Numbered from the stretch's first letter, positions 14,747 through 22,157 are shown. The stretch: 24,454 nucleotides of DNA from an uncultured Oscillospiraceae bacterium (GCA_900546885.1 UREN01000031.1:1-24454); one strand, 5' to 3'. The notes: generated by a model not told the origin, from the letters alone. Translations and numbers: made by a program.

Positions 14747-16132
14747 ATGAACGATCTGAACATTGTGGGCGGCACCATTGTGCGGCCCGAGGGCTGCTTT
14801 GAGGGCAGCGTGGAAGTGAAAGGGGGCACCATCACCGCCGTAAAGCGGGCGGGCGAGGCGCCCGGCGAGGCGCAGCAGACGGTGGACGCCACCGGCATGC
14901 TGGTGTTCCCCGGCATGATCGACAGCCACGTGCACATCCGCGGGGGCAAGCTCTCCCACCGGGAGGACTTTGCCAGCGGCACCATGGCCGCAGCCGCGGG
15001 CGGCGTGACGGCCCTGGCCGAAATGCCGGTGGCAAACCCGCCGGCCTCTACCGTAGAGGTGTTTGAGGCGCGGCGCGCCGAGGCACAGGCCGGCGCCTAT
15101 GTGGACGTTGCCCTGTACGGCGGCGCCGGGGCCGACAACCTGGACGAAATTGAAAAGCTGGCCGGCGCGGGCGCCGTGGCGTACAAAACGTTCACCATGC
15201 CGCCGGTGCCCGGGCGCGAGGCCGAGTTCTACGGCCTGTGCAGCGAAACGCAGGACGCCCTGTGCCGCGTGATGGAGCGCGTGGCCAAAACCGGCCGCCT
15301 GCTGGCCGTGCACAGCGAGCTGAACCAGTATGTGGCCGCCGAGACAAAGCGCCGCATGGACGCGGGCGAAAACGGCCTGGTGGCATTTTGCCGCTCGCGC
15401 CCGGTGGAGGCCGAGACGGCCGCCGTGGAATGGGTGATAGCCGCCGCGCGCAAAACGGGCTGCCGCGCCAGCGTGTGCCATGTAAGCACGCCGGAGGCCG
15501 TGCGCATGATAGAGGCCGCGCGCGCCCAGGGCGTGCGGGTGTGGGCCGAAACGTGCCCGCAGTACATTTTGTTCCACGAGCAAAGCGCCGCGCACGCGGG
15601 CGTGTTTGCCCGCATGAAGCCGCCGCTTCGCGACGAGCAGCGCATGCGCCAGCTGCGCCGGATGTACGAAAACGGGTCGTTTGCCATGACGGGCAGCGAC
15701 CACGCCCCCTATTTAAAAGAAGAAAAGCTGAAAAACGGCCAGGATATCTGGCACACCTTCGACGGCCTGCCCGGGCTGGAGCTTTCGCTGCCGCTGCTGC
15801 TGAACGCGGTGGCGGACGGCACGCTGAGCGCCGAGGCCATTGCCAAGGCCACGGCCGAAAGCACGGCCGAAATGCTGGGCCTGGCGCCGAAAAAAGGGCG
15901 CATTGAGGCCGGGGCAGACGCAGACATGGTGCTGGTGGCCAAAAACCAGGCGCCTGTGCCGCTGGATACGTCGAAGCTGTTCACCAAGGCGCGCGGCAGC
16001 GCCGCATTGTACGAGGGCATTCCCATGCACTACCGCATTGTGCGCACCTATGTGCGCGGCCGGGCCGTGTATGAGGAGGGCCGCATTACGGGCGAGCAAG
16101 GCTGGGGAACATTCGTCAGCCCTGCAAGATAG
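14747..16132 (+). CDS. Cyclic amidohydrolase (dihydropyrimidinase / hydantoinase / allantoinase family)
   Basis: A 461-residue dinuclear-metal hydrolase with all ligands in place: H61 and H63 (DSHVH), carboxylated K147 (YKTF), H189, H245 (CHVS) and D318 (GSDHAPY). The SRPVEAETAAV stretch (217-227) is typical for the allantoinase/dihydropyrimidinase side rather than dihydroorotase. It opens cyclic ureides to N-carbamoyl acids. ATG at 14747 is preferred over the GTG three bases earlier, because GGAAAGGGGG ends 6 bases before it. Following PreTA and preceding a carbamoyltransferase by 34 bases, it most likely opens the dihydropyrimidine ring made by PreTA. Confidence 0.92.
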   Translation: MNDLNIVGGTIVRPEGCFEGSVEVKGGTITAVKRAGEAPGEAQQTVDATGMLVFPGMIDSHVHIRGGKLSHREDFASGTMAAAAGGVTALAEMPVANPPASTVEVFEARRAEAQAGAYVDVALYGGAGADNLDEIEKLAGAGAVAYKTFTMPPVPGREAEFYGLCSETQDALCRVMERVAKTGRLLAVHSELNQYVAAETKRRMDAGENGLVAFCRSRPVEAETAAVEWVIAAARKTGCRASVCHVSTPEAVRMIEAARAQGVRVWAETCPQYILFHEQSAAHAGVFARMKPPLRDEQRMRQLRRMYENGSFAMTGSDHAPYLKEEKLKNGQDIWHTFDGLPGLELSLPLLLNAVADGTLSAEAIAKATAESTAEMLGLAPKKGRIEAGADADMVLVAKNQAPVPLDTSKLFTKARGSAALYEGIPMHYRIVRTYVRGRAVYEEGRITGEQGWGTFVSPAR

Positions 16133-16166
16133 ATATTTTTTTCACACAACAGGAGGTAAAGCACTT

Positions 16167-17159
16167 ATGAGAACAGACATGCGCGGAAAAGACTTCGTTA
16201 CCCTGATGGATTACACGGGCGAAGAGATCCAGACCATCCTGGACGTGGCGTTCGACTTGAAGCGCCAGAACGCTATGGGCGCCGAGCACGAGCTGCTGAA
16301 AAACAAGACGCTGGGCATGATTTTTGCGCAGCCCTCTACCCGCACGCGCGTTTCTTTCGAGACGGGCATGACGCAGCTGGGCGGCCACGCGCAGTATTAC
16401 AGCGAGGACAACATGCAGCGCAAGAACAAAGAGACCTGGGAGGACACCGGCCTTGTGCTGAGCCGTTACCTGGACGCTTTGATGGTGCGCCTGTATGACC
16501 TAGAGAAATATGGCATGGCCCGCGACATCATGAACGAGATTCGCAAAGCCACCACCATCCCCGTCATCAACGGCCTGGACGACAAAGAGCACCCCTGCCA
16601 GTGCATGGGCGACATCATGACCCTGCAGGAGAAGCTGGGCACCGGCTGGAAGAAAAAGAAAATTGTGATGAGCTGGGCGTATTCCGACCGCGTGAAATCT
16701 CCGGGCGTGCCCCAGGCCATGCTGATTGCCTGCAGCCTGCTGGGCGCCGACCTGACGCTGGCTTACCCGAAGGGCTATGAGCTGGACGACGAGTATATGG
16801 CGTTTGCCAACGAGGCCTACAAAAAGACGGGCGGCAAGCTGACCATCACCAACGACATCTACGAGGCCGCCACCGACGCCGACGTCATCTATGCCAAGAG
16901 CTGGGGCAGCACCCACGGCATGGACAAGGCCGAGGATAAAGAATACCGCAAACAGTTCGCCAAAGACTGGTGCATCTCGGACGAGCACTTCAAACTGGCG
17001 AAGCCCGTTTCCTACTACATGCATCCGCTGCCCGCCGCCCGCGGCGAGGAAGTGACGGACGCTGTGATTGACGGCGAGCACTCCATCGTGTACGACCAGG
17101 CCGAAAACCGCCTGCACGCCCAGAAGGCTGTGCTGGCGCTGCTGATGAAGAAGAAATAA
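16167..17159 (+). CDS. Aspartate/ornithine carbamoyltransferase-family enzyme, YgeW-like catabolic type
   Basis: A 330-residue transcarbamoylase. Carbamoyl-phosphate residues are seen in STRTR (57-61) and HPCQ (142-145), with HPLP at 286-289. The region KIVMSWAYSDRVKSPGVPQ (165-183) resembles the WAYS segment of YgeW-type carbamoyltransferases of ureide-degradation clusters, whereas the C-terminus (VYDQAENRLHAQKAVLALL) is more like aspartate carbamoyltransferase. In reverse (phosphorolysis) such an enzyme would turn an N-carbamoyl amino acid and phosphate into amine and carbamoyl phosphate for carbamate kinase. No arginine or de novo pyrimidine synthesis genes are nearby, so a catabolic role is favoured. 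Start ATG 16167 follows AGGAGGT. Amine partner unknown. Confidence 0.88.
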   Translation: MRTDMRGKDFVTLMDYTGEEIQTILDVAFDLKRQNAMGAEHELLKNKTLGMIFAQPSTRTRVSFETGMTQLGGHAQYYSEDNMQRKNKETWEDTGLVLSRYLDALMVRLYDLEKYGMARDIMNEIRKATTIPVINGLDDKEHPCQCMGDIMTLQEKLGTGWKKKKIVMSWAYSDRVKSPGVPQAMLIACSLLGADLTLAYPKGYELDDEYMAFANEAYKKTGGKLTITNDIYEAATDADVIYAKSWGSTHGMDKAEDKEYRKQFAKDWCISDEHFKLAKPVSYYMHPLPAARGEEVTDAVIDGEHSIVYDQAENRLHAQKAVLALLMKKK

Positions 17160-17211
17160 GCTTTCTTCCTGTGGCCTGCGGGCGCCTGCCCGCAAACAAA
17201 GCCCTTTTCCG

Positions 17212-17261
17212 GCGCTGTGCCGCGCGGCAAAGCCCTGCCGCCGCGCCGCGCGGCACAGCGC
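17212..17261. repeat. 17-base-pair perfect GC palindrome
   Basis: Bases 17212-17228 and 17245-17261 are perfectly complementary around a 16-base loop. It is the longest perfect stem in the window. No T-run follows, so it is either a Rho-independent terminator lacking the U-tract, an mRNA 3'-end stabiliser, or a dispersed palindromic repeat. Confidence 0.6.
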
Positions 17262-17330
17262 ACCTTCCCACACCGGGCGCCCCGCCCGCCCTTTGCGGCC
17301 CCGCAGGGGTGCTGCGGCGCTGCCCGCATG

Positions 17331-17344
17331 TGGAAACGTTTACC
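17331..17344. promoter_or_regulatory. LacI-type operator upstream of the symporter run
   Basis: TGGAAACGTTTACC matches the perfect operators at 12 of 14 positions. It sits about 85 bases before the symporter accessory gene and suggests that the second run (17428-22030) is under the same regulator as the main operon. Confidence 0.65.
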
Positions 17345-17427
17345 TTTTCGCTGTTTGGAAAGAAGACGGCAAAAACGTCATAAAAATCAAAGCCACACCA
17401 TGAAGAATGAATAGCAGGGAGGAACGA

Positions 17428-17550
17428 ATGATGATATTAGGTCTGCCTTTCCCGACGTATCTCGGCTGGTTTGTGGGGCCTATCCTCACGCTTGCCACTG
17501 CGGCTTACTGCATTTACCGGTATGTAAGATACCTGAAAACCGGCAAGTAA
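17428..17550 (+). CDS. Small membrane protein, symporter accessory type
   Basis: A 40-residue peptide (starts MMILGLPFPTYLGWF, ends YLKTGK) with one hydrophobic segment of about 20 residues and a basic end (RYVRYLKTGK). GGGAGG precedes ATG 17428. It stands directly ahead of a sodium:solute symporter gene, the typical context and size of the small symporter accessory proteins that accompany SSS carriers (as YhdT does for PanF). It probably stabilises or helps insert the carrier. Confidence 0.75.
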   Translation: MMILGLPFPTYLGWFVGPILTLATAAYCIYRYVRYLKTGK

Positions 17551-17669
17551 CCCGCCAACCGGGCAGCCGCGCTGCGGCGCTGCGCAAAAAAAGGGGTACC
17601 TTTCTATGAAGCAGCAATGCGGGCTGCCGTTTTTGAAATCGTGCGAATGCGAATAAAGGAGATGGAATC

Positions 17670-19199
17670 ATGTTACATGGCAATCTTGTAGTCGCCGGCA
17701 TCATCGTGCTGGGCGCTTATATGGTTGGTATGCTTGGCATTGGCATTTACTGCAACAAAAAGTATGCCAACAACCTCAGCGGTTTTTTGACCGGCGGACG
17801 CAATTTGGGCCCGTGGGTGTTTGCGTTAACCTACGGTTCAACTTATCTGAGCGCTTCTACGTTCATTGGCAACACCGGCACGGCGTATAAGGCCGGCATG
17901 GCATATTTGATGATGCCTGTGGCACAGGTGGTGCTGCTTCCCATCGGGCTGATCCTGTTCTCGCACGGGCTGCGCAGGGTTTCTGTGCGCCTGAACGCCA
18001 TGACCATCCCGGAATATGTCAGCAAGCGCTTTAAATCGCCCATTGCGGGCCTCATTGCATCCCTTGTTATCCTCATCTTCATGGTTCCCTACATGGTGGG
18101 TGTTGTAAAGGGCGGCGCCGTTTCTTTGGCGGGCCTGTTCGGCATCCCCTACATTGTGGCCGTGCTGCTGGTTTCCGGCGTGGCCTGCGTATACCTCATC
18201 TTCGGCGGCTATATGGCACGCTGCTACACAGACGTTGTGCAGGGCGCCATGATGGCCATTGGCATGATGGCCGTGCTGATTGGCGGCTTCTTCATCGTGG
18301 GCGGCCCCACCGAAATTGCCGCCGGCGTGGCAGCCAGCGACCCGGCCCTGCTTGAGACGCCGGGCCCGATGGGCTGGAGCGAGCTGTTCCTGTTCTCGTC
18401 TGTGTACGCCCTCACCCCGTGGGGCCTGCCGCAGCTGGTGCAGACAAACTTCACCATCAAAGATAAAAAGACGGTGTACGTTTCCTCCATCGTGCTTTCC
18501 ATCTGGCTGGGCGCCATCCTCATTGGCAGCATGATCATCGGCAACATGGGCCGCGCCTACTTCGGCGACCAGTTCCTGAGCAACCCCGACGAGGTGTTCC
18601 CGGCCATGGTGCTTGAATTCTTCCCGAACGTCTTGGGCGCCATTGTGATTGTGGCCGTGATTGCGGCGGCCATGAGCACCATCGACGGCGTGCTGATGAC
18701 CAGCGGCAGCGCCTTCGGCGTGGACATCTTCAAAAAGTTCATCAAGAAGAACGCCACCGAAAAGCAGACAATTGCGGCCTCGAACATTGCCATGTTCGTC
18801 ATCATCGCCGTTGTCATCGTATGGGCTTTCTACCCGCCTGAAATGATCAGCTACTTCACCTCGTATGCGTTCAGCGTCATCGCGGGCACCCTCATTGTGC
18901 CGGTGTTTGCCGGTTTCTATTCCCGCAAGGGCACCAAGGCCGGCTGCCTGGCTTCCATGCTGACGGGCGGCCTGGGCACCCTGTTCTGGTACATTGTGAA
19001 GCCCGGCGGCAACTACATTCTTGGCTGCCCGCCGTTCGTGGCCGGCGCAATTCTCTCTGCCATCGTGTTCTTCGCAGTGAGCAAGTTCACAACGCCGCTG
19101 CCGAAGGAGTTCGTGGATGACCTGTTCTCGAAAGAGGCAGAGGAGGGCGCGTATGCGTCTGAAAACATCGAGGTGGCCGCCGCTGAAAAGCAGGCGTAA
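17670..19199 (+). CDS. Sodium:solute symporter (SSS/PanF-like family)
   Basis: A 509-residue inner-membrane carrier with about 13 hydrophobic segments. SSS marks include FLTGGRNLGPWVFALTYGSTYLSASTFIGNTGTAYKAG (about 39-75), the GGYMARCYTDVVQG loop (about 179-192) and the VIVAVIAAAMSTIDGVLM stretch (about 327-344) that contributes to the sodium site. Members bring in solutes such as pantothenate, monocarboxylates, proline or acetate with Na+. ATG at 17670 follows AAAGGAG. With a CoA-transferase and a lyase downstream, a carboxylate is the more likely cargo, perhaps a dicarboxylate intermediate or substrate of the carbon branch. Substrate not readable. Confidence 0.93.
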   Translation: MLHGNLVVAGIIVLGAYMVGMLGIGIYCNKKYANNLSGFLTGGRNLGPWVFALTYGSTYLSASTFIGNTGTAYKAGMAYLMMPVAQVVLLPIGLILFSHGLRRVSVRLNAMTIPEYVSKRFKSPIAGLIASLVILIFMVPYMVGVVKGGAVSLAGLFGIPYIVAVLLVSGVACVYLIFGGYMARCYTDVVQGAMMAIGMMAVLIGGFFIVGGPTEIAAGVAASDPALLETPGPMGWSELFLFSSVYALTPWGLPQLVQTNFTIKDKKTVYVSSIVLSIWLGAILIGSMIIGNMGRAYFGDQFLSNPDEVFPAMVLEFFPNVLGAIVIVAVIAAAMSTIDGVLMTSGSAFGVDIFKKFIKKNATEKQTIAASNIAMFVIIAVVIVWAFYPPEMISYFTSYAFSVIAGTLIVPVFAGFYSRKGTKAGCLASMLTGGLGTLFWYIVKPGGNYILGCPPFVAGAILSAIVFFAVSKFTTPLPKEFVDDLFSKEAEEGAYASENIEVAAAEKQA

Positions 19200-19284
19200 G
19201 CCAACCATTTGGCAACCCACTGCGCGCAGGGGCCGGGGCCATACGGCGCCCCGCGCGCATACCCTCCTAACTTCGGGCAGATGT

Positions 19285-19312
19285 GCCGGGGGCGGCAGCC
19301 ACCGCCCCCGGC
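19285..19312. repeat. GC-rich palindrome
   Basis: GCCGGGGGCGG (19285-19295) pairs over 11 bases with CCGCCCCCGGC (19302-19312) around CAGCCA. No T-run follows. Confidence 0.5.
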
Positions 19313-19445
19313 CAATGCCCGCGCTGCATGCAGGGCCCCGCGCCGCGGGCGCGTTTGCCGGGCGGCACCCCTTTGCCCGGGAAATGCCTTTGCCCGCCTG
19401 GCGCAAAGGGCCTTTGCAGGGCAGCATCCTGTCATCCGGAACGGT

Positions 19446-19474
19446 GCGGCGGGCGGGCAGCCCCCGCCCGCCGC
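19446..19474. repeat. GC-rich palindrome
   Basis: GCGGCGGGCGGG (19446-19457) pairs over 12 bases with CCCGCCCGCCGC (19463-19474) around CAGCC. The loop and composition resemble the palindrome at 19285-19312, and TCCGGA occurs on both sides. Confidence 0.5.
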
Positions 19475-19800
19475 GGTGATCCGGAAGGCGCGCCGCCGTG
19501 CGGCAACATTCGTTTTTGAACCAAGAAGGTGGATACCAAGCACAACAGGCCGCGCCCCCGCTTTGGCTGCAAGGGCGGGCGGCCGCGCACACGTTTTGCC
19601 CAGGGCCGCAGCGCAGCCGCGCGGCCATACAACCCCCTGACGAAGAAAACAGGCGCCCGGGCGCATGCCGCCCGGCGTGAAGATACAGCCCGGCCCCGGC
19701 CGGGCGCCGGAATGCAACGGCAACACGCGGCGCTTTGCGCCGCATCACACATACCCCGCCGCGCTGCGGCGGCACACAAAAGATTGGAGGAACCCTTATC

Positions 19801-20991
19801 ATGGCAGGTTTGTTGGACGGAGTAAAAGTATTGGACCTTACGCGCGTGCTGGCGGGCCCCTACTGCGGCATGATGCTGGCAGACATGGGCGCCGAGGTGA
19901 CGAAAATTGAGTTGCCGGGCCGCGGCGACGATTCGCGCCGCAACTTCCCCATTGTGAACGGCGAAAGCGCCTATTTCATGAACCTGAACCGCAACAAGCG
20001 CGGCATGACGCTGAACCTGAAAAGCGAGAAGGGCAAAGAGATTTTCCGCGAGCTGGTGAAGCAATCTGACATTGTGCTGGAAAACTACCGCCCCGGCGTG
20101 ATGGAAAAGCTGGGCCTTGGCTATGAAGATTTGAAAAAAATCAACCCCGCCATCATCTACGGCGCGGTTTCCGGCTTTGGCCACTACGGCCCCTATTCCA
20201 AGCGCGCGGGCTACGACATCATCGGCCAGGCCATGAGCGGCCTGATGAGCACCACCGGCTGGCCCGACACGCCCCCCACCCGCACGGGCACGGCCATTTC
20301 GGACGTGATGGGCGGCATCAGCTGCTGCGTGGGCGTGCTGGCGGCCTACATCAACCGCCTGAAGACGGGCGAGGGCGAAAAGGTGGACGTGGCCCTGGTG
20401 GATTCCATGGTGTCTGCGCTGGAAATCATCAACATCATCTACCTGTGCACCGGCCGCGTGCCCAGCCGCATTGGCAACCGCTACGAGGCCATTTACCCCT
20501 ACGATTCCTTCAAGGCCAAGGACGGCCACGTCATCATTGCCTGCGGCAACAACAAGCTGTTCGATTTGCTGGTGGACGTGATGGGCAAGCCCGAACTGCT
20601 GGAAAACCCGCACTTTGCCGACAACAACGAGCGCGTTTTGCACCATGCCGAGCTGAAGCCCATTATTGAGGAATGGCTGCAGGATAAGACCATTGACGAG
20701 ACGGTGGATATGCTGCTGGCCGTGGGCATCCCGGCCGGGCCCATCAACACCATCGACCGCGTGGTGAAAGACCCGCACATTGCCGGCGCCCGCGAAATGT
20801 TTGTAGAGCTGGACCACCCCGTGGCCGGCAAGATGAAGGTGACGGGCAACCAGATTAAGTTCACCAACAAAAAGGTGAAAATTGACCGGCCCGCGCCGCT
20901 GCTGGGCCAGCACAACGAGGAAATTCTGCACGAAAAGCTGGGCTACACGCCCGAGCAGGTGGCACAGCTGAAGGAAGAGGGCGTGCTGTAA
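19801..20991 (+). CDS. Class III (CaiB/BaiF/Frc) CoA-transferase
   Basis: A 396-residue CoA-transferase of family III. The N-terminal GVKVLDLTRVLAGPYCGMMLADMGAEVTKIE (7-37), ENYRPGVMEKLGLGYEDL (94-111) and GTAISDVMGG (163-172) are typical, the last holding the likely catalytic aspartate D168. It moves CoA between acyl-CoA and a free acid through a mixed anhydride. Characterised relatives include succinyl-CoA:citramalate/malate transferases of the 3-hydroxypropionate cycle and human SUGCT, which accepts itaconate and hydroxymethylglutarate. ATG at 19801 follows GGAGG. Its partner is the HMG-CoA-lyase-like gene 124 bases downstream, so activation of a citramalate-like acid is the likely role. 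Confidence 0.92.
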   Translation: MAGLLDGVKVLDLTRVLAGPYCGMMLADMGAEVTKIELPGRGDDSRRNFPIVNGESAYFMNLNRNKRGMTLNLKSEKGKEIFRELVKQSDIVLENYRPGVMEKLGLGYEDLKKINPAIIYGAVSGFGHYGPYSKRAGYDIIGQAMSGLMSTTGWPDTPPTRTGTAISDVMGGISCCVGVLAAYINRLKTGEGEKVDVALVDSMVSALEIINIIYLCTGRVPSRIGNRYEAIYPYDSFKAKDGHVIIACGNNKLFDLLVDVMGKPELLENPHFADNNERVLHHAELKPIIEEWLQDKTIDETVDMLLAVGIPAGPINTIDRVVKDPHIAGAREMFVELDHPVAGKMKVTGNQIKFTNKKVKIDRPAPLLGQHNEEILHEKLGYTPEQVAQLKEEGVL

Positions 20992-21002
20992 GCACCCCAC
21001 CC

Positions 21003-21092
21003 TGGCCGCAGGGCGGCCAAACCAGACACAACCGCACACACGGCGCGCGCGGCGGCCGCAGGCATTGGGCCGCGCCGCCCGCGCGCCTATTT
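21003..21092. repeat. Hairpins between CoA-transferase and lyase genes
   Basis: TGGCCGC/GCGGCCA (21003-21009 with 21013-21019) around AGG, then GGCGCGCG/CGCGCGCC (21042-21049 with 21080-21087) followed by TATTTT. The second might cause weak attenuation ahead of the lyase gene. Confidence 0.35.
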
Positions 21093-21115
21093 TACAAAAG
21101 GAGGCTTTTTGCCTG

Positions 21116-22030
21116 ATGAGCATTTCCTACCCAACCCATGTAGAGCTGGTGGAGGTGGGCCCGCGCGATGGCTTTCAAAGCATCAAAGAGTTCATTCCCA
21201 CCGAGCTGAAAAAAGAAATCATCGACCGCCTGGTGGACGCCGGGTGCACCACCGTGCAGGTAACCAGCTTTGTGCACCCCAAGGCCATCCCGCAGATGCA
21301 GGACGCAAAAGAGGTGGCGCAGTATGTGCTGCAAAAATACCCGGCCCTGCGCGCCTATGCCCTTGTGCCCAACCTGCGCGGCGCGCAAAACGCCTACGAG
21401 GCCGGCCTGCGCGAAATTAGCTATGTCATCTCTGTAAGCCCGGGCCACAACATGGCCAACGTGCGCCGCACGCTGGACGAATCGTTTGCAGAGCTTGGCA
21501 CCATCCTTTCCACCTACCCGGATATGAAAGTGGTGCTGGACGCGGCCACCACCTTCGGCTGCCCGTATGACGGCGAGGTGACGCTGCAGCAGGTGCTGGA
21601 TTATGTGCAGCGCGCGCACGGGCTGGGCATCCGCGACATCGATTTGTGCGACACCATTGGCGTGGCCACGCCGCTTCAGGTGCAAAAAACCATCGAGGCG
21701 CTGCGCGCCCAGTTCCCGGACATTACGTTCGGCGTGCACATTCACGACACGCGCAACATGGGCATGGCGTGCAGCCTGGCGGCCATGCAGTGCGGCGTCA
21801 CGCGCGTGTCCACCACGGTGGGGGGCCTGGGCGGCTGCCCGTTTGCGCCCGGCGCGTCCGGCAACACGGCCAGCGAGGACTTTGTGTACATGGCCGAAAA
21901 AATGGGCATCCAAACCGGGGTCAATTTCGAAAAACTGCTGCAAACGGCGAAATACCTGCGCGAAAAGGTGCCGGGCAACTATTCCGGCCACCACATCAAC
22001 ATTCAGCAGCCGCAGTGCACCATGGGCTGA
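21116..22030 (+). CDS. HMG-CoA-lyase-like acyl-CoA lyase (candidate citramalyl-CoA lyase)
   Basis: A 304-residue TIM-barrel lyase. It has VEVGPRDGFQ (12-21, with R17 and D18), the metal-binding HIHD (H208, H210), and GGLGGCPFAPGASGN (236-250) with the catalytic cysteine C241. Compared with human HMG-CoA lyase, the position of E72 (ETTSFVSPK) is a glutamine here (QVTSFVHPK). Family members cleave 3-hydroxy-3-methyl acyl-CoAs; one branch is the (R)-citramalyl-CoA lyase of Chloroflexus, which forms acetyl-CoA and pyruvate and is clustered with a class III CoA-transferase as here. ATG at 21116 follows AAAGGAGG; upstream in-frame codons lack a site. It is the last gene before a terminator zone. 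Confidence 0.9.
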   Translation: MSISYPTHVELVEVGPRDGFQSIKEFIPTELKKEIIDRLVDAGCTTVQVTSFVHPKAIPQMQDAKEVAQYVLQKYPALRAYALVPNLRGAQNAYEAGLREISYVISVSPGHNMANVRRTLDESFAELGTILSTYPDMKVVLDAATTFGCPYDGEVTLQQVLDYVQRAHGLGIRDIDLCDTIGVATPLQVQKTIEALRAQFPDITFGVHIHDTRNMGMACSLAAMQCGVTRVSTTVGGLGGCPFAPGASGNTASEDFVYMAEKMGIQTGVNFEKLLQTAKYLREKVPGNYSGHHINIQQPQCTMG

Positions 22031-22073
22031 GGGCGGCTTTGAGGGGAACGGGGTTTTGTCCCTTTGCCCTTTG

Positions 22074-22136
22074 AAAAAGCCGGGCACGGCGCCGGGCGCC
22101 CCGCCGCCTGCGGGGGCCGGTGTGCCCCGGCTTTTT
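22074..22136. terminator. Bidirectional intrinsic terminator after the lyase gene
   Basis: AAAAAGCCGGG (22074-22084) pairs with CCCGGCTTTTT (22126-22136), with more GC pairs inside. The five-T run on the rightward strand makes it the likely end of the second gene run, 44 bases past the lyase stop. Confidence 0.7.
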
Positions 22137-22157
22137 GCGCCGCGGCTTTCCGGCAGG

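Larger units (their letters stand above)
17160..17427 (+). promoter_or_regulatory. Junction between the two gene runs
   Basis: This 268-base gap holds a short GCGGGC/GCCCGC hairpin (17178-17193), a 17-base-pair palindrome (17212-17261) and a LacI-type operator (17331-17344). Downstream of the operator, TTGGAA (17355-17360) and CATAAA (17379-17384), 18 bases apart, are a modest candidate promoter for the symporter run. No gene is seen. Confidence 0.45.
19200..19800. other. 601-base gene-free gap with two strong palindromes
   Basis: No open frame here has a ribosome binding site or a recognisable protein. The gap contains two strong GC palindromes (19285-19312 and 19446-19474), a second copy of ATCCGGA flanking the latter, and several shorter inverted repeats up to GCCGCGC/GCGGCGG just before the CoA-transferase. 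No convincing promoter or T-run was found. Confidence 0.5.

Noticed and set aside
16098..16140. A terminator between the cyclic amidohydrolase and carbamoyltransferase genes
   Set aside because: A GGCTG/CAGCC hairpin exists, but the T-run is about a dozen bases away from the stem, so it is not a convincing terminator.
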